From contig OZ020586.1 of the NCBI GenBank assembly GCA_963971535.1, positions 77,670,912 to 77,734,911 of the forward strand: a DNA stretch of 64,000 nucleotides. Reading direction: 5' to 3'. Numbering within the stretch: position 1 is the first letter of the stretch; each line of letters opens with the position of its first letter. The notes beneath the pieces are model-generated. The model made no database searches and was not told the DNA's origin. It worked only from the letters and a program-made list of their open reading frames with translations. Source of the stretch: Notolepis coatsorum. Taxonomy: Eukaryota > Chordata > Actinopteri > Aulopiformes > Paralepididae. Both the position numbers and the translations under genes were made by a program. Shown in pieces: positions 11,098 through 21,750 of the stretch.

Positions 11098-11512
11098 TGG
11101 TGATCCCCAGGTCCAGGCTAAAAACAAGGGGTGATCGAGCCTTCGAGGTGACAGCACCAAGGCTCTGGAACGCTCTCCTCCTGGACCTGCGAACTGCCCC
11201 CTCTGAAAACTCTTTTAAAAAACAACTAAAAACACATTTGTTCAGGCAGGCTTTTGATCATGCATAGGCGCCTTTTCTTGTCCTCACTGTTCTATAGTTT
11301 TGTTTTAATTAGTGACTCATGATTTTATCCAAATTATTTTATTCTACTTTTTCTATCTGGTTTCACTGTTTTTAACTGCTGTTTGTTTGTTGTCATTTAT
11401 TTCTGATTTTGTTTTATTTTCTTTTTATATTAAGCTGTAGTGTAAAGCACCCTGTGCATTTGTGCTGTGAAGGGTGCTATATAAATAAAGGTCATTCATT
11501 CATTCATACATG
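11098..11512 (+). pseudogene. L2/CR1-type LINE ORF2 C-terminus, right part, and 3' UTR
   Basis: The peptide IPRSRLKTRGDRAFEVTAPR then LWNALLLDLRTAPSENSFKK ends at a stop near 11265. The 3' UTR follows and finishes with 'aagggtgctatataaataaa', the usual L2-type tail with a polyadenylation signal, and then ATTC tetranucleotides. This is the continuation of 9541-9700. Confidence 0.85.
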
Positions 11513-11530
11513 TAAGACACAAAAATAAAA

Positions 11531-11670
<140 letters not shown>

Positions 11671-12584
11671 AGTTGCAGTCTATGTGGGAACAAACAGAGT
11701 GCTCCTGTCTGCAGTTCAATCCAATGGGCAACCATACAACTAATGCAAATGTTCAGTTATTTCAGTTATTCTTTAAATATGTCAACAAAAACGTAATGCA
11801 TCTGTGTTTTATTGGATTACTATTAAGTACACAGTAGAACAGTAATATCATACTTTTTCAGTGTTTTACCTACTCTACCACTGCATGGAAAGTAGACATT
11901 TTCTGTACAAACACTCCATGCAAACACTCTATTAAGATAAGATAAGATAAGATATTCCTTTATTGATCCCCTTGATCCCCTATTGACAATGTTTTGGTCG
12001 GGAATCGATTAGTGTGACTGAAAATAACCAGAATTATCCTTTTTAACTCATTCAGCGCTGGGGATTTGTCGGGCCCTGTGGTCGCATTGCCACACGTTAA
12101 AATATAGGACTGAGTCACCTTGTTTGTAGAGCTATAACTATATCCTCCTGAGACCCGTTCTTTGATATTTGTCCTCTGTGGAGGACATTGGTTGACCATG
12201 CATATCTCTCCAGGTTTTTGAGCTACACCATTAACTCCTGTTGTCCGTTAAAGAGGACATCCTGGGCTTTCCAGTGATATCTCACATGTTACTTGTTAAT
12301 TCTGGGAACGTCCTCTTTCTTTTCAGCAAACATGGCTAGCATCGCGACAAGCACATTTTATAAAAAGAGGAGAGATAAGTCAAATAATTTACTTTCTACT
12401 ATGATACACATATAATGTTCTTGTTCCTTAACATGTTAGGAATAGAATATGAGTTTAAAATTCAATTTAACATTTTTCGTTTTGATGTAGTAGCACTTTT
12501 CTGAATGTCAATTAAAAAGGACATTGGGTCCATTTTGATGTTAAAATTCTTAACATGTCTGAACATTGTTCTAGGTGACAGATC
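11671..12584. other. Unclassified interspersed DNA
   Basis: No gene seen. (GATAA)n at about 11937-11952 is followed by 'ttcctttattgatcc', a common repeat tail. 'TTAACTCATTCAGCGC' near 12043 could be a piggyBac-type end (TTAA site), but I see no partner end. Confidence 0.4.
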
Positions 12585-12768
12585 TGATGCAGAGAGACTC
12601 CTGTACAGGATAGTGGAGGGTAACTCTGATCTGGAGCTCTCTGATAATGAGGAAGAAGGAGAAAGAGAGTTTGAAGTTGTCGCTGAACCTGAGGCAGACG
12701 AGGTAGAAAGCGAAGAAGAAGACCCTTCAGACATAGAGCCAGAGCCAACCAGACAGGCAAGACGTCCA
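12585..12768 (+). pseudogene. Acidic ORF fragment, possibly transposase N-terminus
   Basis: After a splice-acceptor-like 'ttgttctag' the frame reads AERLLYRIVEGNSDLELSDN followed by a run rich in Glu and Asp, ending EPEPTRQARR. An acidic N-terminus of this kind occurs in piggyBac-type transposases, but the match is weak. It runs straight into a 10-bp minisatellite, which destroys any further coding. No catalytic domain is present. Confidence 0.3.
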
Positions 12769-12993
12769 CTGTACTACATGGTACTACATGGTACTACAGG
12801 GTACTACATGGCACTACATGGCACACATGGTACTACAGGGTACTACAGGGTACTACAGGGTACTACATGGCAATACAGGGTACTACATGGCACTACATGG
12901 TACTACAGGGTACTACATGGTACTACAGGGTACTACAGGGTACTACATGGTACTACAGGGTACTACATGGCAATACAGGGTACTACATGGTAA
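12769..12993. repeat. 10-bp minisatellite (tactacaggg / tactacatgg)
   Basis: About 22 decamer units, alternating mainly between TACTACAGGG and TACTACATGG, with some GCACTACATGG and CAATACAGGG variants. The unit length is not a multiple of three, so reading frames through it are incidental. Confidence 0.95.
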
Positions 12994-13489
12994 TAATTCA
13001 TATTGGCGTTTTTTTTACATGAAGAATGACCCATTGTCTATTGTGAAGGACATGCTGTCATTTTTTTAATAAATAAAAATGTTGGAAAAGTTTAATTGTG
13101 AGATGTTTCTTTAAGTCCAAATAGTCAGAAAATCATAAGAAAACTGAAATTTGAAGATAAATCTTTTCCTCTGTTCTCAGGAGGATATTCTATATTATAG
13201 CTACACGTATGGATACAATACTATGGCCCATTTGACACCTATCTATCGTTCAGTATGTGAGAAAGAATACATTTTTCCATCCATACGTTCCTGTGTTATA
13301 CCATGGTGAATATAAGTATGGTTTTATAGGTTTTGATGTTTTTGTAAAAAAAAACTAAAAACAGGCCTTATCCTTTAACACATTCAGCGCCAATCACAAC
13401 TATAGTCGGGTTATCTCGCCAGCGGTTGAGTGCCAGAACCCGACTATACTCGGGTTTTCATAGTTTTTTCTTTTATTCGATTTTAATAT
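12994..13489. other. No gene seen
   Basis: AT-rich sequence. 'CACATTCAGCGCC' near 13380 repeats the 'CTCATTCAGCGC' word of 12047 in direct orientation, hinting at two related element ends. Confidence 0.4.
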
Positions 13490-13890
13490 TATTTCTTTTT
13501 TGATCCACTTTTTCTCCTCCTATTTTTTATGTATTTTTCTCCCATCCCAATTTAGTCGTTATGCCAATTCCCCCCTCCCCTTCCTGGTCATTGCACACAA
13601 TTGCCCCCTACTTGCCAGTCTAGGGAGCCCTGAAGTCTATCAGATGCGTCCTCCGATACATAGGAGACAGCCAGCAGCCTCTTTTCACCTGACAGCGCGG
13701 GCGCTCATTGGTGAAGTGTAACGCGTGGGAGGATCACACTACCTTCACCAGTTCCTTCCCTTGCTGTGCAGGCGCCCTGACCGACCTGTAGGAGTCGCTG
13801 TTTACAACGACCAGGATACCACCCACCGGCTTCCCACCCGCTGACACTGCCAATTGTGTCAGTATGACAACCGGCCAAGTGCAACATACA
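13490..13890 (-). mobile_element. SINE body lacking its tRNA head
   Basis: Block-by-block similarity to the SINE at 60101-60584: a T-rich end, 'cttttcacctg...cagcgcg', 'gacctgtaggagtcgctg', 'cttcccaccc' and 'ctgccaattgt'. The tRNA-like 5' end is missing here. Confidence 0.65.
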
Positions 13891-14528
13891 TCTTAATTAT
13901 CACGGTTCTCCTTTAATAATAGAATGTCAGGGTATCAAAGTCAGCAGTAATGAATAGTTCCTAGGTTACGGATACTCGACCGGAGCTCTGCATGGAGTGA
14001 GAAGAAACGAGGCGATACTGGGAAAGCAAATGGTAGCTGAAGACGATGGTTTCCCTCTGGAGCTCCAAGCTCCGGAGGAAGGGTAGACCGGTCGGATAAT
14101 CCTGTCGTCGCTGGAAGAAAAGGGGTCTCGTACGGAACCGGTCCTTGTAATCCTAGCGCCAGATGGCAGGGTTAATAGCTATTAATCCAAAAGCCTGTTG
14201 GCATAGCTGGTAGCTAGCTAGCTTCGTTTGTACTGGAAGCTAACCCGCTGTTAGGGATTTCCCTATCCCTGGTCGTGAGTTCTTAATTGATTTGCCAGTG
14301 GACCAGTCGGCCGAAAGACGAAGCGGAAGACAGAGTATTTCTCAAACGGAGCTTTTATTCATTAGAGAAGAAGTCAGTCACACCGCGCGGGCACATCACC
14401 AGTAGACAAAAGAGAGCAGGAGAGGAGAATGTCCATATTACATGTCATTTTATACACTCTTGAGAAAGGGGAGGGGGGTGTGTGTATGTCTCTGTGTGTG
14501 TATGTATGGGTGTTTGTGTGGTGTGTGC

Positions 14529-14606
<78 letters not shown>

Positions 14607-15190
14607 AAAGGAAGGGACATGATTTTGCATGTATAACTGCCAGAGAGAGAGAGTGAACTAGGATTTTGCATGGTCTGCTACATGATTTTGCATGTGTGTG
14701 AGGAGGGACATGCATGGGGAGGAGAGACACAGAGAACAGTGTGCAGCCTAAAGATATATAAGATATTGACATCAGATCAATGAACTAAAACTATCACCGC
14801 AGACGGTCTCCAATGAGTAGTTATATCCAAACGCCGCTGGGTTCAACTATACGTTTCTCCACGTTACTTCGCTTACACAAGTCACTATACTGCGCCAATA
14901 ATGGCTCCACAATATTATAGTCGTATCTAAGTAGCCATTAGCTCTCTGTAACGATACACTGCTTGTAGGTCTGTGTACAACTGTACCGGACGTATCACGC
15001 TCTCGCTCTGCTGCTTCTCCTGTTCTGTTACTGCCGACTCGACTGCTTGCACCATCTACAATATATATACTCAAACTGATCCCTATGAGGCTGAGCCGAT
15101 TTACCTGTACTGAATCAATGCGCTTGCTATGGGCAAGTCTGAACTTGTCTGAACATGTCTAGAACCATGTCTGGGGGGCTCGTCACTGGC
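13891..15190. other. Unclassified repeat, possibly LTR-derived, with a (TG)n tract
   Basis: No coding domain seen. A minus-strand AATAAAAGC near 14346-14356 and the sequence around 15180-15215 could belong to an old LTR element, but ends are not identified. A (TG)n microsatellite occupies about 14530-14603. Confidence 0.35.
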
Positions 15191-15480
15191 GCCTCCAATG
15201 TCAAGGGTGGGACCCAATGAGGCGAGCGAATAATACTATTATGCAAACAGATGGCGTAAAGATATATATCTTATATATATAAACAATATACAAGTTATAC
15301 AAAATAATAAACGCAGACTTTCAGTGTTAGTCTGGACCTTCAGAACACTGTGTGTTACATTTGATATGGTCCGGGCGGAGAAATGGGACCCGGGCAAGTG
15401 AAATGCTTCATTCGAGCCACTTGGAACGCGTCCAGCACACTTGATGCATAGTTTGTCCCATTCCATGTCAGGGACCCGAT
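15191..15480. other. No gene seen
   Basis: AT-rich sequence with a TATA-dinucleotide patch near 15265-15290. Nothing recognisable. Confidence 0.4.
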
Positions 15481-16040
15481 GGACATCAATACTGGAAATT
15501 GCGATCAGACAATTGGAATATTCATTTTGGAATACCTTAAAGGTAAGAACTATATGACGTCAACCCTACTTTGATCCTACAATGATTTCACATAGATCGA
15601 AACGATCATATGTCACATACTCCATCACAGAACGACCCCCCCCTTTGATGCCTTCATGATGAAACATAATACCTATTAGAGCGGTGTAGGGTAATTCATG
15701 AAATCCTGAGTTAAAGTCCTATACATCGATTCCACTATAGACGTTGCCATGTCTTGCCTGTATACGCTATTATCCGGAAATCAAATCTACATCATAGATA
15801 TTATGTTCCATCATGAATGCATGAAATGGGGGGGGGGGGGTCGTTTCTGATTATTTGATTGTCAGTAACGGCATTCGCATTGAACACTAAAAATCAGCCC
15901 GATCGGTATGAAAGCATTGCAGGATCAAGCACAAATGTACGTCAAATCGCCCTTACCTGTGGCCGGGAGTATTCCAAAAATAATATTCCAATTGTTTGAT
16001 CGCCATCTGGTATATCCAATGTCCATTTTTCGTCGACGGC
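15480..16040. mobile_element. Fold-back (inverted-repeat) element
   Basis: The arm at 15489-15536, containing 'gatcagacaattggaatatt', is mirrored by the arm at 15969-16014, containing 'aatattccaattgtttgatc'. Related sequence occurs at 58830-60050 and 63700-64000. No protein is encoded. It is probably a non-autonomous DNA element. Confidence 0.6.
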
Positions 16041-16070
16041 ATAATTCACCACAACATATGGATCATCATC

Positions 16071-16377
16071 TGTAACGTTTGGGGCTTTTACTCTCTCTTA
16101 GGAGTAAAGGCCCTAGAGCCACCCTGGAGTATTTCACCCTGTCATTTTTCCAGGTTGTCCTGATTGCTAATTGACGCCTGCTGTGTTTTGTTTACCCTTT
16201 ATAGTAACCATTTGTCAGTTCTTCACCAGTGTTACTGTGAGTAGCTGTCCACAGGGAGAAGTATCGCTCCAGGCCGGTAGGATATCTCGCCCATCGTTTA
16301 CATTATTGTTTAATATTATTTTCATTCCTTTCGTTGTTTTTTGTTATTCATTATCGCTATTGTGGTTCTATAAAACA
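16071..16377 (+). repeat. 5' LTR of the plus-strand Gypsy element
   Basis: TGTAACGTTTGGGG...TATAAAACA, 307 bp, closely matching the 3' LTR at 19545 apart from short deletions. 'ctttatagtaa' near 16197-16207 is a TATA-like promoter. A small deletion after it, relative to the 3' LTR, shortens the distance to the presumed start at 16214. Confidence 0.85.
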
Positions 16378-16388
16378 GAAGAACTGAC
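16378..16388 (+). promoter_or_regulatory. Primer-binding site, self-priming type
   Basis: GAAGAACTGAC directly follows the LTR and is the exact 11-nt reverse complement of GTCAGTTCTTC at 16214-16224 inside the LTR. This is the arrangement known for Tf1/sushi elements, where the 5' end of the RNA folds back to prime reverse transcription instead of a tRNA. Confidence 0.75.
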
Positions 16389-16392
16389 CATC

Positions 16393-17355
16393 ATGGACCC
16401 AGCGGGTAGAATCCGGACGGCACTGACGGCGCAGGAGGTCCTACTGGACAAAGTCATCCGCCGCCAGCAGCAAGTGGAGGTCGAGCTCGGTCACCTGGAG
16501 GCTCTCACCACCGACAACCATGGCTTCAGCGGCAGTGGCAGTAGCGACAGCCATGTCTGCATTAACAGTGGCTGAGACGGCGTCTGCAGCCGTAGCGGCA
16601 GAGACACGAGAGCCACGGCTTCCGCCTCCAGAGCGCTACGGTGGAGCTCCAGTGGGCTGCAGAGAGTTCGTCACGCAGTGTTCAATTGTTTTCGGCTTAC
16701 AGCCTCTCACTTTTCCCACCGAACTTTCCAAGGTGGCGTATATTATCACCCTGCTGACCGGCCGTGCTCTTTCTTGGGCCACGGTAGAATAGGAGAGCGG
16801 CTCGGCAGTCTGCACCAGCGTTGCTACCTTTACCCAGGAGTTACGGAGGGTCTTCGACACCTCTCGGGTCATTTCCATCTACGAGGCAGGTGGACGACTC
16901 ACGTCCTGTTGACAAGGTAGCCACTCGGTGTCCGACTACGCCATTGAGTTTCGCATCGTGGCCCGAGAGACGGCTTGGCAGGAAGGCACTGTGTGTGTTT
17001 TATTCATCCAGGGGCTCACGGAAGAGATGCGGGATGAGCTGGCTTCCCGGGACCTTCCCGAACGTTCGGATGATGTCATCGACCTTTCCATCCGTGTGGA
17101 CAACCGTTGCCGAGAGCGAGGCCGGGAGAGGGAATAATTGTCACAGGTACCCTCCCGACTCCCTCTCGGTTATGAGACACCTACCCGATTTCCACGGGAG
17201 AACATGGGTGACGAACCCATACAGCTGGGTGCTATGCACCTGTCCAACGTCAAGAGGCGCCGACGTATTGAACAGAAGCGCTGCTTCCACTGTGGTCGCA
17301 CCGGTCACCGCTTTAACATTTGTCCTGGTATTTCGGGAAACAGAAGCTCTCGCTA
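16393..17355 (+). pseudogene. gag: Gypsy gag pseudogene
   Basis: The start MDPAGRIRTALTAQEVLL lies 5 nt after the primer-binding site. The frame then shifts several times. Recognisable pieces are PERYGGAPVGCREFVTQC and SKVAYIITLLTGRALSWA (capsid-like), [16 protein letters not shown] with [19 protein letters not shown] spacing, and the zinc knuckle [14 protein letters not shown] near 17280-17325. Gag would form the virus-like particle and bind the RNA. Stops and frame changes at about 16575, 16790 and 17137 make it non-functional. Confidence 0.85.
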
Positions 17356-17394
17356 GGCTTGGGAGGGGTACTAGCGGGAGGGCATTTATCCTCT

Positions 17395-19514
17395 GTCTGC
17401 GTATGGATCTGGCTACGGTGAGTGCGGTCCTAGACTGGCCTTGTCCCTCTTCACTCAAACAGTTGCAATGTTTTTTAGGGTTTGCTCATTTCTATAGGCG
17501 ATTTATTCGTAACTTTAGCGCCTTAGCTGCTCCCTTAACAACTCTCACAAAAGCATCTCACCCAGGCTTTGACTGGTCGCCTCAAGCAGAGACAGCTTTC
17601 TGTGACCTCAAACGTCGATTTACCTCCGCCCCTGTATTAATCCACCCCGACCCGGAGGTTCCGTTTCTGGTAGAAGTGGATGCTTCCGATGTCGCAGTGG
17701 GGGGGGGGGGTTCTCTATCAGAGATGCTTAAAGGACGGTAAGGTGCATCCTTGCGCTTTTTCCCCCTGCGTCGTCTGTCCTCGGCCGAACGCAATTACGA
17801 TGTGGGGAATCGGGAATTATTGGCCATTAAACTAGCATTAGAGGAATGGAGACAGTGGTTGGAGGGGGCTGCACATCCATTCATTGTGTGGACCGACCAC
17901 AAGAACCTGGCTTACATCCAGGGGGCTAAACTTAACGCTCGCCAGGCTAGGTGGGCGTTATTCTTTACACGCTTCCACTTCTCCATCTCCTTTCGGCCCG
18001 GGTCAAAAAATGTCAAACCTGACGCACTCTCTCGCCAGTTTGATCCTATGGACCAAGAGGAGAAACCCCATCCCATTGTTTCCCAGGCCCTTATTCTTGC
18101 TCCCGTGTCATGGGGCATAGACAGGGTGGTAAGGTCGGCACTGGCACGGGAGCCTGATCCAGGGGGGGGTCCTCCGGGGTGGCTATATGTGCCCAAGGCT
18201 GCGTGCTCTCGACTGTTGCAATGGGCACATACCTCCTCCCTTACCGGTCACCCTGGGGCCGCCAGGAGGTTCTTTTGGCCCACAGCAGAGGGCGATACGC
18301 GTTCCTTTGTGGCTGTCTGCCCGGTGTGTGCGCGCAGTAAGACCTCTTGTCGTTCCCCGGCGGGTCTCCTCCGTCCCCTTCCCATTCCCAAACGTCCCTG
18401 GTCACACATATCCTTAGATTTTATTTCAGGTCTCCCCCTTCTGATGGCTTTACGACCATTTTGGTGGTGGTGGACCGCTTTTTCAAAGCAGCTCACGTCA
18501 TTCCTCTCCCCAAACTCCCCACGGTTCGGGAGATGGCTGACCTAGGGGTGCAGCACGTGTTTCGGGTCCACAGGCTCCCTTTGGATATCGTGTCTGACCG
18601 GGGTCCTCAGTTCGCCTCCAGGTTCTGGAAAGCGTTTGCTTCCAGTCTCTGCGCCTCCGTCAGCCTGTCATCTGGGTTTCATCCCCAGTCTAATGGGCAG
18701 ACAGAGCGCGTCAACCAGGATTTGGAGGGCGTTCTGTGGTGTTACGTCGCCGGTAATCCAGCAACGTGGAGTCGGAGGCTGGCGTGGGCAGAATATGCTC
18801 ATAACACCCTTCTCTGTTCTTCTACGGGGTTATCTCCCTTCCAGTGCCAATATGGCTTTCAACTAGGGATGTCCCGATAAAAAAGGTTTGCTCCCGATCC
18901 GATCCCGATCATGTGATTTTGAGTATCTACCGATACCGATCTTTCCCGATCCGATAAAAAAAAGGCTCCAGGCTCACGTGGCTCGCTGTCGCAGGACCTG
19001 GAGCCAAGTTCGGGCGGCGCTGCAGAAGGCCTCTGTTAGGGCTCAGTATCAGGCTAACCGCAAGCGCCGTCCGGCCCCGGTTTTACGTCCGGGACAGAGG
19101 GTTTGGCTTTCAACTCGGGATCTTCCCCTTCGGGTCGAGTCCAGGAAGCTGGCCCCACGCTTTGTGGGTCCCTTTAAGGTGGTTCGTCGGGTTAACCAAG
19201 TGGCCTACAGGCTGTTACTCCCAACTTCCATGCGGGTTCACCCGACGTTTCACGTGTCTCTTTTGAAACCCTTCCTTATGTCGCCCTTGTCCCCTCTGCT
19301 CCCCGCTGTTCCTCCGCCCCGCATCCTCGATGGACAGACGGTCTACACTGTGCGGAGGATCGTGGGTTGCAGGCGGAGGGGTAGGGGGTTTCAGTTTTTG
19401 GTGGATTGGGAGGGGTACGGGGTAGAGGAGCGTTCCTGGGTGCCTCAGAGGGATATCTTAGATCGCAGTCTTATTGATGACTTTCGTCGACTGCATCCCG
19501 AGGCCCCTAAGTGA
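17395..19514 (+). pseudogene. pol: Gypsy pol pseudogene: RT end, RNase H, integrase, chromodomain
   Basis: Protease and the catalytic RT are deleted between the gag zinc knuckle and about 17395. What remains reads [19 protein letters not shown] (RT/connection), FLVEVDASD (RNase H start), [10 protein letters not shown] and KPDALSRQF (RNase H end), a zinc-binding [18 protein letters not shown] region, then integrase core pieces [17 protein letters not shown] and [19 protein letters not shown]-terminal chromodomain [19 protein letters not shown] precedes the stop. A G-run near 17700 and other sites shift frame, and an insert at about 18864-18962 breaks integrase. Confidence 0.87.
18864..18962. 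mobile_element. Short DNA-transposon relic in integrase
   Basis: About 100 bp containing TAGGGATGTCCCGAT and repeated 'cccgatccgat' words interrupts the Gypsy integrase reading. It resembles the end of a non-autonomous DNA element. Both exact boundaries are uncertain. Confidence 0.5.
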
Positions 19515-19533
19515 ACGTCAGGTGCCGTTCGTC

Positions 19534-19540
19534 GGGGGGG
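19534..19540 (+). promoter_or_regulatory. Polypurine tract
   Basis: A G7 run followed by 'atac' lies just upstream of the 3' LTR, where plus-strand DNA synthesis would be primed. Confidence 0.7.
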
Positions 19541-19544
19541 ATAC

Positions 19545-20279
19545 TGTAACGTTTGGGGCTTTTACTCTCTCTTAGGTGTAAAGGCCCTAGAGCCACCCTG
19601 GAGTATTTCACCCTGTAATTTTTCCAGGTTGACCTGATTGCTAATTGACGCCTGCTGTGTTTTGTTTCCCCTTTATAGTAACCAATTGTTTGTTCTTTCA
19701 TTTGTCAGTTCTTCACCAGTGTTACTGTGAGTAGCTGTCCCCTGTAGCACGGGGAGAAGTATCGCTCCAGGCCGCGTGAATGCTTTACCGCGTTGTGTTT
19801 CCGCGTCTCTGATTGGCCAGGTCATTTCTGGTCATGTGACATGTACGCCCAAACGTGGGACCGCAAGTGTCTACACTGGTTAAGCTTAGGTGCTCCTTCG
19901 AAGTTGGTTAAGGTTAGAGTTTGTCTTAGAGCATGGCGATAGAACGCCTGCCCTTCTTTCGAGGGTTAAGCTTAGGCACTCTTTCGAAGTTGTCTTAGAG
20001 CATGGCGATAGAACGCCAGGTAGTTTGCAGGCTGTTAGACCCGCAAATAGGTGCAGAACTTGCTGTCCCACGATTGGCGCACATGTCACATGACCTGGCC
20101 AATCAGAGCGCAAAACTTGCACCGGGAAACACAACTGGGTTGGGTAAAGCATAGACGCCTCCAGGCCGGGAGGATATCTCGCCCGTCGTTTACATTATTG
20201 TTTAATATTATTTTCATTCCTTTCGTTGTTTTTTTTTATTCATTATCGCTATTGTGGTTCTATAAAATAAAATAACACA
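19545..20279 (+). repeat. 3' LTR of the plus-strand Gypsy element, interrupted
   Basis: Begins TGTAACGTTTGGGG like the 5' LTR and ends near 'aataacaca'. Without the 385-bp insert and one target copy it is about 341 bp. It retains 'ctttatagtaa' about 30 nt before GTCAGTTCTTC, so the spacing from TATA to start is normal here. Confidence 0.82.
19774..20158. mobile_element. Mutator-like non-autonomous element in the LTR
   Basis: 385 bp with inverted ends (GCGTGAATGCTTTACC on the left; the right end reads GCGTCTATGCTTTACC on the other strand). It is flanked by the 9-mer CTCCAGGCC at 19765-19773 and 20159-20167, which occurs once in the 5' LTR. A 9-bp duplication fits the Mutator superfamily. It contains an internal partial duplication around 'gtcttagagcatggcgatag'. 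There is no transposase. Confidence 0.8.
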
Positions 20280-20481
20280 TTGTTCGAGAGGAGCAACTAC
20301 CGTCTCCGTTCCCTCCTTCTATCCTGCTTTTGGGTTCAACATTCCTACCTGAATCGTAACATGGATCGGAGATATTTGACGGGCTTCAATGGAACCGGGA
20401 GTACCTCTCCACTCGGCCGACAAGGACAAGTGAAACCAGAGACCTGGGGCCGTCCCACAGAGAAATATACAAGGGTAGAAA

Positions 20482-21248
20482 TGTGAGAACTGGAGTCTGG
20501 AGCACAGCCCAATTGCTGAATACACGAGAAGAGAAAGGGAGTGGTTTCAAGGGTGTTTAATGGAATTGAGCAACACAGGAATTGGGGGGGAAAGTAGAAC
20601 GGGGTTAATGTTCTGTCCTGTGGCTGCCACGGCGGCAGTGAGCGAGCAAGCGGTCCTGGTGCTTGTCGGGGGAGCTGCTGGGGGGGCAGCGGGTGAATAG
20701 GGGTTCCGCTCGGGAACAGGTGACGTCCAGACAGGGACGCTGGAGCTGCTGGGTGGCAGCGGGAGATAGGTGTTCCTCTCGGGAACAGGTGACGTCCAGA
20801 CAGGGACGCTGGAGCTGCTGGGTGGCAGCGGGAGATAGGTGTTCCTCTCGGGAACAGGTGACGTCCAGACAGGGACGGCGGTCCTTTGGGGCACAGGAGA
20901 GAAACGGGTTAGAGTAAGCCAATACACGGAGGGTGTCTAGCAGTAGAGCTTTCGGCAGAGACGTCGTACCTGGACAGTGGTAATTAATACCACGACAGCT
21001 TCTGGTCAGCGTTGAGGTGCAGATATAGTCCCCTCATCAGGGGAGGATAGGGTGCAGCTGGGGAGAGTGGGGTGTTTGCCCGTGTGTGAATTAGGGGGAT
21101 GGACTACAGCTGGGTGAATGAGGGTGAAGGAAGGAAGAGAGGATGATGAGGAGTGCGCAGTGGATAGAGAGGGGGATGAAGAGGAGCGTGTGGAGGACGT
21201 GAGGGGAAAAGGAGGGGGAGTGAAGTAGGCCCGTGCTGTGATTATGAC
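20482..21248 (-). repeat. 3' LTR of the minus-strand Gypsy element
   Basis: Matches the 5' LTR at 28634-29371 end to end. It carries a 69-bp tandem repeat (about 20705-20880, roughly 2.5 units, containing 'gggaacaggtgacgtccag') shared with the other LTR. On the minus strand it starts near TCATAATCACAGC and ends CAGTTCTCACA. Confidence 0.9.
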
Positions 21249-21428
21249 TATGATTATCCAGGGAACGATCCTTCTTGGAAACGAAGAAGAATCCTGCGCC
21301 GACAGGAGAGGAAGAGGGGGTGATTATGCCCGAGGCCAGGGATTCATGAACGTACTTCTCCATTGATTCTCTCTCTGGGCGCGAGAGAAGGAGGGGGAGT
21401 GAAGTAGGCCCGTGCTGTGATTATGACA
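21249..21428 (-). pseudogene. RT fragment plus duplicated LTR start
   Basis: About 130 bp (about 21257-21387) equals part of the reverse transcriptase at 24207-24330 and 27000-27125 (peptide [20 protein letters not shown]). It is followed toward the chromodomain by a second copy of the first 40 bp of the LTR (21389-21428). The RT piece therefore sits between a partial and a full LTR, in the same orientation as the element. Template switching during reverse transcription is the likely cause. Confidence 0.8.
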
Positions 21429-21750
21429 GGACCCCCCCCTCGACGGGCGCCTCCCGGCGGCCCAGGCTTGTCAGGGTGAGCCCGATGAAAGTCCTGGACG
21501 AGAGTTTGGTCCAGGATCATTGGCCGGGAGATCCAGCTCCGCTCCTCCAGGCCGTAGCCCTCCCAGTCGACCAGGTACTGGAAGCCGCGGCCGCGTCGCC
21601 GCACGACCCAGTAACTCCCGGACCACGTAGGCCGGGTGGTCGTATATCACCAGCGGAGGAGGGGGCTCTGGAGCAGGGGGAAACAGGGGACTGGAGACCA
21701 CCGGTTTGAGCTGGGAGACATGGAAGGAAGGGTGAATGCGCATATGGGGG
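21429..21750 (-). pseudogene. pol: Gypsy integrase C-terminus and chromodomain
   Basis: On the minus strand [16 protein letters not shown], then after a frame change [20 protein letters not shown] and [14 protein letters not shown], then a polypurine tract (plus-strand C-run near 21431-21439) against the LTR. The chromodomain would target integration to marked chromatin. At least two frame changes separate it from the integrase core upstream. Confidence 0.85.

Larger units (their letters stand above)
16071..20279 (+). mobile_element. Gypsy (chromodomain) LTR retrotransposon, decayed
   Basis: The order is 5' LTR, primer-binding site, gag, part of pol (late RT, RNase H, integrase, chromodomain), polypurine tract and 3' LTR, all on the plus strand. 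Protease and most of the RT are missing, and several frameshifts remain. Integrase is broken by an insert of about 100 bp and the 3' LTR by a Mutator-like element. The chromodomain at the end of pol and self-priming geometry suit the vertebrate Tf1/sushi group. I found no clear 5-bp target duplication. Confidence 0.88.

Noticed and set aside
13891..15190. Complete LTR retrotransposon
   Set aside because: Only a polyadenylation-like word and vague primer-site-like sequence; no paired LTRs, no domains.
20663..20917. Repetitive frames in the Gypsy LTR
   Set aside because: They follow the 69-bp LTR tandem repeat in both LTRs and precede no coding domain.
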